Positions 1 through 12,100 of a stretch of 64,000 nt of DNA are shown here, piece by piece. Origin of the DNA: Tubulanus polymorphus (taxonomy: Eukaryota > Nemertea > Palaeonemertea > Tubulaniformes > Tubulanidae); contig NC_134030.1 of assembly GCF_964204645.1 (NCBI RefSeq), positions 9,794,278-9,858,277 on the forward strand, given 5' to 3'. Position 1 is the stretch's first letter. Each line of letters begins with the position of its first letter. The position numbers and the translations under genes were made by a program. The notes beneath the pieces were generated by a model that had not been told where the DNA came from, searched no databases, and saw nothing but the letters and a program-made list of their open reading frames with translations.

Positions 1-2
1 TA

Positions 3-166
3 TTATATCAACGAATACGAAGACTTGAAAAATGAATTTGTACCAAGAGATCCACCAGAATGCATCGCGGAGCCTCCAGACTGGACACTGCCCTGTTCCG
101 TGACTTTCTGCATACATGATGAGCTACCAATCTGTGAGTATCCTTCGGGACAAGTGAGGATCGGTT
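3..166 (-). other. Exon 20: C-terminal tail with two cysteines
   Basis: The acceptor TGTTCTATTTGCAG at 167 joins in phase to the donor at 946. The exon encodes PILTCPEGYSQIGSSSC and then a Gly/Ser/Gln-rich run, ending in TAA at 5-3. The tail has no recognised domain; CPEGY...C resembles short cysteine loops of secreted proteins. The plus strand is also open here and carries four cysteines, but only the minus reading joins a known gene in phase. Confidence 0.6.
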
Positions 167-3100
167 CTGCAAATAGAACACCAAGCAAAGCATCTGAGGC
201 CGGTTCCTATAGTCGAGACTTAATAGCATAAGTTGTCATAAATCTGAAGACTGAGCTGACGTTTTTCTAGATTAGCAACGTCATATCCTACTATGGTAAT
301 CTTAGAGTGGTCTTAAAGTCTAAGCGACGACTATGGAAACGGTCCAAGCAGAATAACGAAGCTTGAAATGCATCGTAAGGAAAAAATATCGCATGGTTTT
401 ACGCTCACTCACCCCCTGCCGAATTGATGCAATAAGGTGTCTGCTCCACCAATTTTGTGCCGGCCGGACATGTGACCTTCGCGCCCTTGACCGCCAATTT
501 TTCCAAACAATAACGCCCTGCTTGTACCATGTCCGCTGCACAGTGATGAGTTTGACCTTTGATATTGAAAATAGTTACTTAAGAGTTCTACTACATTCTC
601 TTATGTAACTTAATGCGTTATTTAAGGGGTTCTGCGTTCGAGTCGATGTGCACTACGTCATCAGCCGTTTAAAAAGTAGCAATTTCAATTGTGAATTTCG
701 GATGTGATGGATTTTAGAGATGATGTGCACCACGTCATCAATATATCGGGGCTACATTGGTTGATATATTGAAATCCGAAATAACCATCTTGATCCTTAT
801 GATTTATATTTAATTTATATATTACTTATCGTTTGTTTTCTTGTTCATCGGGGATTCAATGGCTATTAGATATTGGATTTACATGTTTCCAAGGTTATTT
901 TGCAAACTATCCATTTTAAATCGATATCGTTTCAACATAACTTCACCTGGTTTAACGAACGTTCTAGTCATATGTTTCACGTATCCTTCCATTGAGTTGA
1001 ATTGGGTGAAATATTCCACTAACCAACTTGCGCTCCACCTTTCGCTCCCAGACAGAATGCGGAAGAAGCCGAATTTTTTGGCTTTGAGTTTGAAGAAATA
1101 CGGTTTCATCTGGTGTTGCACAGGCGTTGGAGGGCTGTAGTACCCGACGACAACGATGCTTCTGTCGAAACCATCTCGTAGTCTAAAATGGAGAATAACT
1201 GGTTACAATCTCAGCTGGAAGTTGTTAAAAATTCAAATAATCAAAGCACACAGCCCAGGGAATCGGGAAACAGTGCAACAGAGAAATACAGAATCAGACA
1301 TGTTCAATCCCGAAACCACGTTTCTCGTTTTACGTAAACGCACGTGACCAGGGAAACGCTCGTAAGCATTGATATTTGATTCCGTGTTTCTGCGTTTGCT
1401 GCCTGTTATCCTGTGCCGGGTTCGTTGGGCTTAAGATTATCACATCGAATCTTACGTACTCGATATTGGAGGCCATTTTCCATTGGTTGACGTAATCGGG
1501 TTGACCAGGTTCCCGCCTCAACTGCATCAACTGCATCACGTAGAAATGCTTCTTCGTTTCGTCGGTAAACTCGAGCTTCACGTTCGGGCTCGATTTCATT
1601 CCTGATGAAAATGGTGACCACTATCAATTAACACTTTGTTAACATGATACACCAAAAACAAATACGAACGGGACTTTGATTTCATTTTGATACTATGCAC
1701 TAACAATGGGATACTGGGGCCGTAATCACGAAGCACCCGTAATCCCACGTGTCACGTAACTCTGCCCGTAAGTTCGCCCGTATATCTTACGTGACACGTA
1801 ACATACGGGTGCTTCCTGAATACGGTCCCTCGCAACACCAGATGGCACTACAAAACACTAGCTTAAATTGTTGTAAATAGTGTATATATATTATTAATAA
1901 CTTTGTTATATTATATCAAGACAAGCTTATATTTTCTGTCGAACGTAAATATTGTATACTTTACAGTCTCCCTCCATGTACCACAGAAAAGATTGTAGTG
2001 TAATAAAATCTTTATCCTTATCCTTATCCGTAGTGAAAATTGGTTCATTTTCAATGAAATTTGCACCTGAATTTTGGGCTTCCAAATCCGAAAATTATCG
2101 AACGATTAATCGGATAGATATAACATTGACATTCTTACTCAGTGTATGGTATAGATTTTACTGAAAATTGATTTACTAATCGAAATAGTTCACTCGAATT
2201 TAAATGAAATGTAGAAGAAATTGAAGTGCGGTAGCCTAGTGCCACTAGCGATCACCGAATCCTCGCTTCCCTCGGTAGCCTTGCCGGTATTCCATTGATA
2301 GCTTTTCTAATATGAATAGTTTGATTACGACTTTCGCGTACTACACTGACCTGTGATAATTACATACATCCGTGTGTACTTTGGCCCTAATCGGAATAAC
2401 TGGACGAGGAATTGCAGGAATTGCACGGCGATTTGGAATTCGCCTTCACCGACCGATGCATCGACCATGAAAATCATATCCATTCGCATTTCCAGCATCA
2501 AACCTGTTATAAAATCAAGTGGATTGAACGAGGGATATGTGTTACGTTACGTTGTTAAGAAGACAATAAGGAAAATGATAAACAATAAGCATAGAAAAGT
2601 TACCGGTAAATTCGAACTGAGCTTCGCTTGGCGCCAACGATTGCATCATTTGTGCTGACGTGCTGACGCTGCTTATCACCTCGAAATTTGTAACCTTTTT
2701 CAAGAATTCCGAATCTACGCTTTGTCCAATGGGGACGATGTATCCTCGCGCGTTGTTTCGACTCAAAGTGTTTTTGTAAGTTTCGGAGAACAACGTTTTG
2801 AACTGCGGTTTATCTTGTTTGTCCGGGTTGAAGGCCCCGATCAGAATCGTAATTACACCAGCCGATGGCTCTGGTCGTTTGAATTGCCTTAAATGAATAT
2901 GTAATCACCTGAATTTTACTTCAAATTATGATTTCTGTATTAGTATTAGTATTTGAAAATAACTCAATCGCGAGACATGTTGCGCCATTAGTGAATTCAA
3001 TCGCAGCAATCGATGGCAGGCGAGGATCCACCAGGTTCGCTAGTAGTCGCTCTGTCTTGCGCGATTGATTTCATCTTCATTTCAAATGAAACTGAATGGA

Positions 3101-6100
3101 TTTTTTCTTAAATGAATCAATAATTAATGAAAACAATACCGATATCTGAGAAAGAAAAATGACGAAGATAATATATAGATTCGGGAACCTCAAAATTCAT
3201 ATCAAAGTTCATGGAAAATGAACTAATTTTTACAACGTAAGACTGAGTGCTCGTCCCGCCATCTGGTGGCCAGTTCCCCATTCAAAGGCCCTTTTTACCA
3301 GCACAATCGGAACAGATTAGCAATTTGGATTATGTAGCCCATTAGTTTCATTTAATAACCGGGTATGTTGGTTGATGTGTAAGGAAACGTACTTGGAATT
3401 AATCAAATTGATTGCAGTTTTCACCAGTGACGTGTAGTCCGGTTTGTTGCCAGTGTACTTAATATTCTCAATCGACGTGACGTAACCCGTGATGTCATCC
3501 GCCGTCGGAGACTGCTGCTTTTCAGCCCGCGGGAATCTAGACGTTAAAACCTTTTCGGAAACACCTGTGACGGAATAATCAAGAATCATACGAGCAAGGC
3601 AATAAGCGAGGTAGAAAAAATAGCGACCTCCTTCATACGCAGATGACTGGAAGGTCAGTTTGTACGGGCTACTTCATCAAGGCGAGTTCGATTAGTCTCT
3701 GCCTTAACCGGAATTCTCTTCTCGCCGACCAGAATACGCTCCATACACCTTTCCGTAATATCATCAATCTGTTAACATGGCATAACGTGGCTGATTTGGG
3801 CCATTTTTTCTGTATAGGCACGATGACAAATTTTTAGACAAATGTTTTCTGGCGCAAGAACTCAAAAAGGTTTCCAAACGAAAAAAAAACCTTTTTGTGA
3901 GAATTCTCGCGCGAGAAAACAAAAAAGGACCAGCGAGAAAAGTTTTCTATCGTGCCTAATGCCGTACAGAAAACAATTTTAGTATCTTAGTATGGGCCAA
4001 ATTAACCACATGTCTAACCTGGTATGTCTAAGTCCGGTAATCCGGCATAGCCATTCATAAAATGGAATACGTTCATTCGAAACCAGACCAACTCGCTATT
4101 CTGCGTGAAAAACTCGATCACGATAGCATTCGATATGGATATATTGAATTTCATTCTTTAATGATTAGGTTCACGTTTACCTGTGATGAAGACAAATATC
4201 CGTGTATTTCGTGGTAACTGTTTTATAGTTCGTAAAAAGCCGATCAGCATAGTTTTCGCTTTCTTGAAACCATCCAGTCCAGTTTTTCTCGAGGCGTCGA
4301 CGAATAATATGAAATCTAGCGGTTTATCGACAGCAGCTACAGCGAGATATTAAGAAACAAATACGTAATGTACATTATGTAGATCGCGTTAGAAGTCGTC
4401 ATTTCGGAAATCGTTCCGGGGCTTTTTCAGCGAATGATTCCGAAGGCGCAGTTTAAACTCAAATTGAGACGTATTACAGTGCAGCCGCGTGTGTCAACAA
4501 AATGGTGTCGAATCCGTTCAAATTTTCAGACAAAAAGAGGGCTACTTTGATGGTTAACAAGGTTTCATCTTGAGCGCGAGTTTCCACTACCATAGCGCGG
4601 GTTACCTGGTGAAGCCACTATACACTAGCGAAAGCCCGTACTTTACAATAACATTACAGTTACCCTTCAAACTATTGTCCTATTTGTCTTCACGTTTGCA
4701 ACGTAGACAACCAGATCGGTTTCGCCGTTACGTAGTTTGGCGATATCTATCCGAATCCTTTGCTCGTTTTCCGTGTATAAAAGAAACGTTTTATTCCGAA
4801 CGGAATGTTCACATACCTCCTGAGGGATATGGAATTCCGACATTATTTGCATGTAGATTTCGTAGTCCCGTTTCTTTTAGGGCTCCTACTAAGAGAAGAG
4901 AATGACAGCAAATTGAACAAATTGAACTACGAGACCTAGCTATGCTCACTGGCTTACTCGTGGACATACATCAAGTTTATTTAGTTTGTAAGTTCGTGGT
5001 TTTATAATAGAAGACATTGGTTGATTTGCTTCTTCACTGAAAATATAAGTTTGGTGGACTAAATATTAGATAGGATGAAGGAAACGAAAAAATATGTCCT
5101 TCTCTTACAGAGCTTGTATCATCAGGAAGGTGAATAACTAAGAATACTAATATTTCCGCTCACCTGGTTTTCTTCCAGTTGGTGCCCCTCCAGTTGGTGC
5201 CTTTCCAGGTGGTTTCACTCCTGTTGGTGTCTCTCCAGACGGTGTCTCTCCGGATGGTATCTCTCCATGTGGATTCCCTCCAGTTGGTGTCTCTCCAGAT
5301 GGCGTCTCTCCAGCTGGATTCCCTCCATTTGGTGTCTCTCCATGTGGATTCCCTCCAGTTGGTGTCTCTCCAGATGGCGTCTCTCCAGCTGGATTCCCTC
5401 CATTTGGTGTCTCTCCATGTGGATTCCCTCCAGTTGGTGCCTCTCCAGATGGCGTCTCTCCAGCTGGATTCCCTCCGTTTGGTGTCTCTCCAGATGGTGT
5501 CTCTCCAGGTGGATTCCCTCCAGTTGGTGTCTCTCCGGATGGTGTCTCCCCATGCGGATTCCCTCCAGTTGGTGTCTCTCCAGATGGTATCTCTCCATGT
5601 GGATTCCCTCCAGTTGGTGCCTCTCCAGATGGCGTCTCTCCAGCTGGATTCCCTCCGTTTGGTGTCTCTCCAGATGGTGTCTCTCCAGGTGGATTCCCTC
5701 CAGTTGGTGTCTTTCCATGTGGATTCCCTCCAGTTGGTGCCTCTCCAGATGGCGTCTCTCCAGGTGGATTCCCTCCAGTTGGTGTCTCTCCGGATGGTGT
5801 CTCCCCATGCGGATTCCCTCCAGTTGGTGTCTCTCCGGATGGTATCTCTCCATGTGGATTCCCTCCAGTTGGTGTCTCTCCAGATGGTGTCTCTCCAGGT
5901 GGATTCCCTCCAGTTGGTGTCTTTCCATGTGGATTCCCTCCAGTTGGTGCCTCTCCAGATGGCGTCTCTCCAGCTGGATTCCCTCCATTTGGTGTCTCTC
6001 CATGTGGATTCCCTCCAGTTGGTGTCTCTCCAGATGGCGTCTCTCCAGCTGGATTCCCTCCATTTGGTGTCTCTCCATGTGGATTCCCTCCAGTTGGTGT

Positions 6101-9100
6101 CTCTCCAGATGGTGTCTCTCCAGGTGGATTCCCTCCAGTTGGTGTCTCTCCGGATGGTGTCTCCCCATGCGGATTCCCTCCAGTTGGTGTCTCTCCAGAT
6201 GGTATCTCTCCAGCTGGATTCCCTCCGTTTGGTGTCTCTCCATGTGGATTCCCTCCAGTTGGTGTCTCTCCAGATGGTGTCTCTCCAGGTGGATTCCCTC
6301 CAGTTGGTGTCTCTCCGGATGGTGTCTCTCCATGTGGATTCCCTCCAGTTGGTGTCTCTCCAGATGGTGTCTCTCCAGGTGGATTCCCTCCAGTTGGTGT
6401 CTCTCCGGATGGTGTCTCCCCATGCGGATTCCCTCCAGTTGGTGTCTCTCCAGATGGTATCTCTCCATGTGGATTCCCTCCAGTTGGTGTCTCTCCAGAT
6501 GGTGTCTCTCCATGTGGATTCCCTCCAGTTGGTGTCTCTCCGGATGGTGTCTCTCCAGGTGGATTCCCTCCAGTTGGTGTCTCTCCGGATGGTGTCTCTC
6601 CAGGTGGATTCCCTCCAGTTGGTGTCTCTCCGGATGGTGTCTCCCCATGCGGATTCCCTCCAGTTGGTGTCTCTCCAGATGGTATCTCTCCATGTGGATT
6701 CCCTCCAGTTGGTGTCTCTCCAGATGGTGTCTCTCCAGGTGGATTCCCTCCAGTTGGTGTCTCTCCGGATGGTGTCTCCCCATGCGGATTCCCTCCAGTT
6801 GGTGTCTCTCCAGATGGTATCTCTCCATGTGGATTCCCTCCAGTTGGTGTCTCTCCAGATGGTGTCTCTCCAGGTGGATTCCCTCCAGTTGGTGCCTCTC
6901 CAGATGGTGTCTCTCCAGGTGGATTCCCTCCAGTTGGTGTCTTTCCATGTGGATTCCCTCCAGTTGGTGCCTCTCCAGATGGCGTCTCTCCAGCTGGATT
7001 CCCTCCATTTGGTGTCTCTCCATGTGGATTCCCTCCAGTTGGTGTCTCTCCAGCTGGATTCCCTCCATTTGGTGTCTCTCCATGTGGATTCCCTCCAGTT
7101 GGTGCCTCTCCAGATGGCGTCTCTCCAGCTGGATTCCCTCCGTTTGGTGTCTCTCCATGTGGATTCCCTCCAGTTGGTGTCTCTCCAGATGGTGTCTCTC
7201 CAGGTGGATTCCCTCCAGTTGGTGTCTCTCCGGATGGTGTCTCCCCATGCGGATTCCCTCCAGTTGGTCTCTCTCCAGATGGTATCTCTCCAGCTGGATT
7301 CCCTCCGTTTGGTGTCTCTCCATGTGGATTCTCTCCAGTTGGTGTCTCTCCAGATGGTGTCTCTCCAGGTGGATTCCCTCCAGTTGGTGTCTCTCCGGAT
7401 GGTGTCTCTCCATGTGGATTCCCTCCAGTTGGTGTCTCTCCAGATGGTGTCTCTCCAGGTGGATTCCCTCCAGTTGGTGTCTCTCCGGATGGTGTCTCCC
7501 CATGCGGATTCCCTCCAGTTGGTGTCTCTCCAGATGGTATCTCTCCATGTGGATTCCCTCCAGTTGGTGTCTCTCCAGATGGTGTCTCTCCAGGTGGATT
7601 CCCTCCAGTTGGTGTCTCTCCAGATGGTGTCTCTCCAGGTGGATTCCCTCCAGTTGGTGTCTCTCCAGATGGTGTCTCTCCAGGTGGATTCCCTCCAGTT
7701 GGTGTCTCTCCAGATGGCGTCTCCCCATGCGGATTCCCTCCAGTTGGTGTCTCTCCAGATGGTATCTCTCCATGTGGATTCCCTCCAGTTGGTGTCTCTC
7801 CGGATGGTGTCTCTCCAGGTGGATTCCCTCCAGTTGGTGTCTCTCCAGATGGTGTCTCTCCAGGTGGATTCCCTCCAGTTGGTGCCTCTCCATGCGGATT
7901 CCCTCCAGTTGGCGCCTCTCCAGATGGCGTCTCTCCAGTTGGATTCCCTCCATTTGGTGTCTCTCCATGTGGATTCCCTCCAGTTGGTGTCTCTCCAGAT
8001 GGTGTCTCTCCAGGTGGATTCCCTCCAGTTTGTGTCTCTCCGGATGGTGTCTCCCCATGCGGATTCCCTCCAGTTGGTGTCTCTCCAGATGGTATCTCTC
8101 CATGTGGATTCCCTCCAGTTGGTGTCTCTCCAGATGGTGTCTCTCCAGGTGGATTCCCTCCAGTTGGTGCTTCTCCAGATGGTATCTCTCCATGTGGATT
8201 CCCTCCAGTTGGTGTCTCTCCGGATGGTGTCTCTCCATGTGGATTCCCTCCAGCTGGATTCCCTCCAGTTGGTGTCTCTCCATGCGGATTCCCTCCAGTT
8301 GGCGCCTCTCCAGATGGCGTCTCTCCAGTTGGATTCCCTCCAGTTGGTGTCTCTCCGGATGGTGTCTCTCCAGGTTGATTCCCTCCAGTTGGTGTCTCTC
8401 CAGGTGGATTCCCTCCAGATGGTGTCTCTCCAGTTGGTGTCTCTCCGGAAGATTTCTCTTTTGTTGGTTTCTCTCCAGACTGAGTGTCTCTGTTGGATGG
8501 CCCCCCTTCAGCTGGTTTCCCTCCGGTTGGCTTTTGTTTACCTGGCGTCTCCTCGCTCGATTTCTCTTCACTGGAATTTTCTTCACCCGATTTCCGTCGA
8601 CTCGTAATTGACATGATCATTTTTCGGACCGAAATGAATTTGATAATGTTGTATTTCATCAGCCATCCCGGAATTCTAGCCCTCCCCAATGGAACACGAG
8701 CAAATTTGAATTTTTCCTTAACGAGTTTAGAAAAATATGGTATCATTTGCTTTGACATCGTCTCAGCAGGATTGTAACGGCCGACGAATACGATGGCTCT
8801 CTTAGGGACATTTCGAGGTCTGTAAGTGAACATAAATGAATGATTTCATCTGCACTGAAAATTCGAAGATTTGTCCTCACTCCATGGCGGGACAATAAGG
8901 GACGACGTGCATGGTTATATATCGCAGCCGATTCGTGCGTAGCGTAAAACGATGATATACGCACGTCGAAAAGATTTTTTTTTTAATATCGTACTTTGAA
9001 GATGTATATTTTTATTCGAATCGGCTAAGAAGATAATGCACAACGTCCACGATAAGCCGCCATACTTACTGAATGTCGGTAGCCGTTTTCAATTGGGTGA

Positions 9101-12100
9101 CGTAGTCGGGTCGTCCAACCTCGTACTTCAAGCTTGCCAACTGGGTTAGATAAGATTGCTTGTCCTTTTCATCGGTAAACTCTAGTTTTACGTTGGGGCT
9201 CGATTTGATTCCTGTTAAGATGGTGATGGTGCACAAGTGATAACAGAAGTTAGTGATTCCTGGTTAGATGGTAATGATGGAATATTTTACGGAAATTTTA
9301 GCAGAGAGGGCCAAGTGCAATGTTTTCCCAGATAACTGCTTTATATAACGATGAAAAATGCATTCATAAAAGTTTATGGACTACATACAGCAATTACCAA
9401 CAGATTGATATCGCTATAAAAAAATCGAGAATGGAATGGGGTCAAGACTACCTAAACCTTCCGCCTTGGATCCGACCTGGGCCCTGGTGACCACTGAAAT
9501 CTACTCACCTGTAATTATAACGTAAAGCCGCGCGTATTTGGGTCCCAATCTAAATGTTCGGACAACGATTTTCACGAAGTTCACGGCATCTCGGAATTTT
9601 CGTTCGTCGACCGATGCGTCGATCAGGAAAATCAAATCCATGTGTATCTTCACTCTTGGTAGAGCTGGTTATCAATGTTGCGTTAGGAAATTTGAAAAAG
9701 AAATTAAAAACAGCGGATAAAAAACGAGAAAAAAAGATTTTTCGTTCGCTTGAAAAAATGTGGACCGGTTTTCAGAGCTGCCATCTGTTCCTAATTTTCA
9801 GTATTTGTTACTATTTCATTATGAAAAACTGATTTATTTAATGCGTACAGAAATATGAAAGATGTTACTGAAGGTCTGACTGTTGATTACTGATCAACTT
9901 TAACATTTCCTTCGATATTTCAACGGAATGTTACTGAAAAGAATTCAATTTGTTACTGATAGCACATTTTTGGAGGTTGGCGGCCCCGAGTTTTGCTCGA
10001 GCAGTCGACTAACAGATCTAGACGCTGTTAGTAATGAGTTACAGATAGGGAAAAGAAACCCCTAAGAAATCGAAAAGTGTGCTTCAACGTGGACAAACAA
10101 TACACAGCTCCCGTGCAGATGTAGTGTCCGTTTTGGGTTTGGTATTGATTAAAGTGGAGACAAGGTCTGGAAACTAGAAAATGCCTGGGCCCATTGTCTA
10201 GAGACGGTACGATACGTCCCCCCCCCCAAAAAAAGTCTGTATACAAATCCTGAATTCATCGAAAACGAAAATCTTTATCAATGATTTAGATTCTGAATCA
10301 ACCGCAAGTGCGTGAGTCGATAAAACTGATACATACTGCAAGGCAATGTCATTGATAGTTCGGTTCATACCTTGATTTGACTTTTCTCTACTTATTTCTT
10401 CACTCGATTTCTTTCTTTTCGATTTATTCCTATTCGCTTTTCGTTTGTTTGTTTTTTCTTTGCTTGGTTTTTCTTCACTACTTGAACTCTCTTCACTTGA
10501 ACTTTCTTCACTTGAATTTTCTTCATTCGAATTACTTGTTTGGTCTGCGACGTAAAATTAAAAAGGTTGCCAACTGAAGTTCATTTTCTACGCGAGTTTA
10601 CCGTAAAGTTGATTAGCTCAAAACAGTTGAAGATACGTAGATAAGAAAAGTTACCGGTATTGAGTGACGTTGATCGTAGAAATTTTCGAATTTCACTGCT
10701 AGGAATAACCCGGAAATCTGTGATCGTTCTCAAGGATTTTGAATCGACGCTGACTCCCATTGGCACGATGTACCCTCGTACGTTTTTCAGACCCAAGGTT
10801 TTAAAGAACGTCATAAAATATGGTTTATCTTCGTCTTCCAGGTTGAAAGCGCCGATCAGAATGGTCGATACACTCACCGGTGGTTCTGGTCGTTGGAACT
10901 GCCTTAAATATAAAGAATAAGCTCCACACTTTATACGACTGATCGTCCTTTCTATACTGATAACTCAAAATCGCTAAATCACAAGGCGATTTCGTGCTGC
11001 CATTGGTGAATGCCTGGGGCTGGTTTTATAGGCTGGTAATCTGAACCCTGGGTTTAACTCAATGAAATTATATCGCATTTACCCGCGGATTTAAGATACT
11101 ACCAGTCTATAAAACTAGGGCCTGGTCATGGCACATCGAAATGGTCACATTAACCGATGCCCGTTATCGTAATTCAAGTATTTTAACGTACTTCGATGTG
11201 ATAAAATTGACTGCAGTTTTCACCAGTAATGTGTAACCCGGTTTGTCACCCGTGTACTCAACAGTTTCGATAGATTTGACAAAACGTGTGACGTCATCCG
11301 CAGTCGGAGACCGTTCATCAGTTGGTGGAAATCTTAGCTGTATAACTTGATTCGTAACACCTGCAAAAAATCAAATTCAGAATTTACACGAATCATTGAT
11401 ATTTGAATTGATGATTATTTTATGAATATTCAACTTGATTGGCATCCTCGTGCAGGAGGAATTCGAACCTCGCTACTTCGATGATGTCATTCTAAGCCAA
11501 TCGTAAATCCTGTTTTATTCTAACCCGGGTTTTTCCATCTACAGTTATACAACAAGCAATCTGATTGGTGCCGCAAGTTTTCTTGCATGTACCCACGCAC
11601 CCGGTCAAGTGAGGCGAGGGTTCGTACCGTGGTTCGTTCGTGGGGTTCGTTCGTGGCTGAATGTAGCGATGCCAGAAGGTTCTAATCCCTGCCGAATGAG
11701 AATGCTCGATCGGTCACTGAAGCCCCAAGTATAATGATTATCAAATGGCTAAGTATTGTTTATTGTATGTCATTGAATGTCCAGAAAATGACGCTATGGA
11801 ATAACTAACTTTTCAAATCAAAATGTTTATCAGTTAGGCCTTCTGCAAGGGGACTTAACAGAAATATATGTTGTATATTGATGGGCGCTTAACAACAATA
11901 TATGTATTACATAAGAATATCGCAACTTTGATCAAATAAGGCGAGTCGTGAACCGCAGAATCGAGTAATCATTCCGTCCCAATGAAAGCCATTTGAAAGG
12001 CCGACTTCAGGGTTCACTCACCTGTTATAAAAACGAATATCCGTATATTTTGCGGCACCTGGGTTCCGCGACGTAACCAGTCGACTAAGATCGTTTTCGC

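Larger units (their letters stand above)
947..2503 (-). other. vWA domain 5 (exons 2503-2351, 1601-1460, 1182-947)
   Basis: Strand 1 is MDMIFMVDASVGEGEF and strand 2 TRMYVIITG. The middle exon begins GMKSSPNVKLEFTDE, nearly the same as in vWA3. The third exon gives RSIVVVGYYSP. The donor at 946 (AAACCAG|GTGAAG) mirrors the one that ends the pentapeptide exon (AAACCAG|GTGAGC), so both exon ends descend from one ancestor. Confidence 0.8.

Noticed and set aside
25-231. Plus-strand open frame with four cysteines, looking like an extracellular domain end.
   Set aside because: The minus strand carries the last exon of the vWA gene here with a good acceptor and matching phase; both cannot easily be coding.
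4570-4905. 111-codon plus-strand frame.
   Set aside because: Overlaps exon 13 of the vWA gene on the other strand; no ATG of its own with support, no domain.
5180-8460. Possible CRISPR-like array.
   Set aside because: Units are contiguous 15-bp coding modules with no unique spacers, in a eukaryotic gene.
5179-8611. Open frames over 1,100 codons on the plus strand and in a second minus frame of the repeat array.
   Set aside because: The 15-bp module lacks stops in these frames; none joins an exon with a domain. Only the frame continuous with vWA3 is kept.
11437-11502. tRNA-like segment on the minus strand (GATTGGC...GCCAATC closing stem with GGTTCGAAT loop).
   Set aside because: The GGTTCGAAT arm is not next to the closing stem and no cloverleaf forms at about 66 bases; more likely chance or a decayed SINE.
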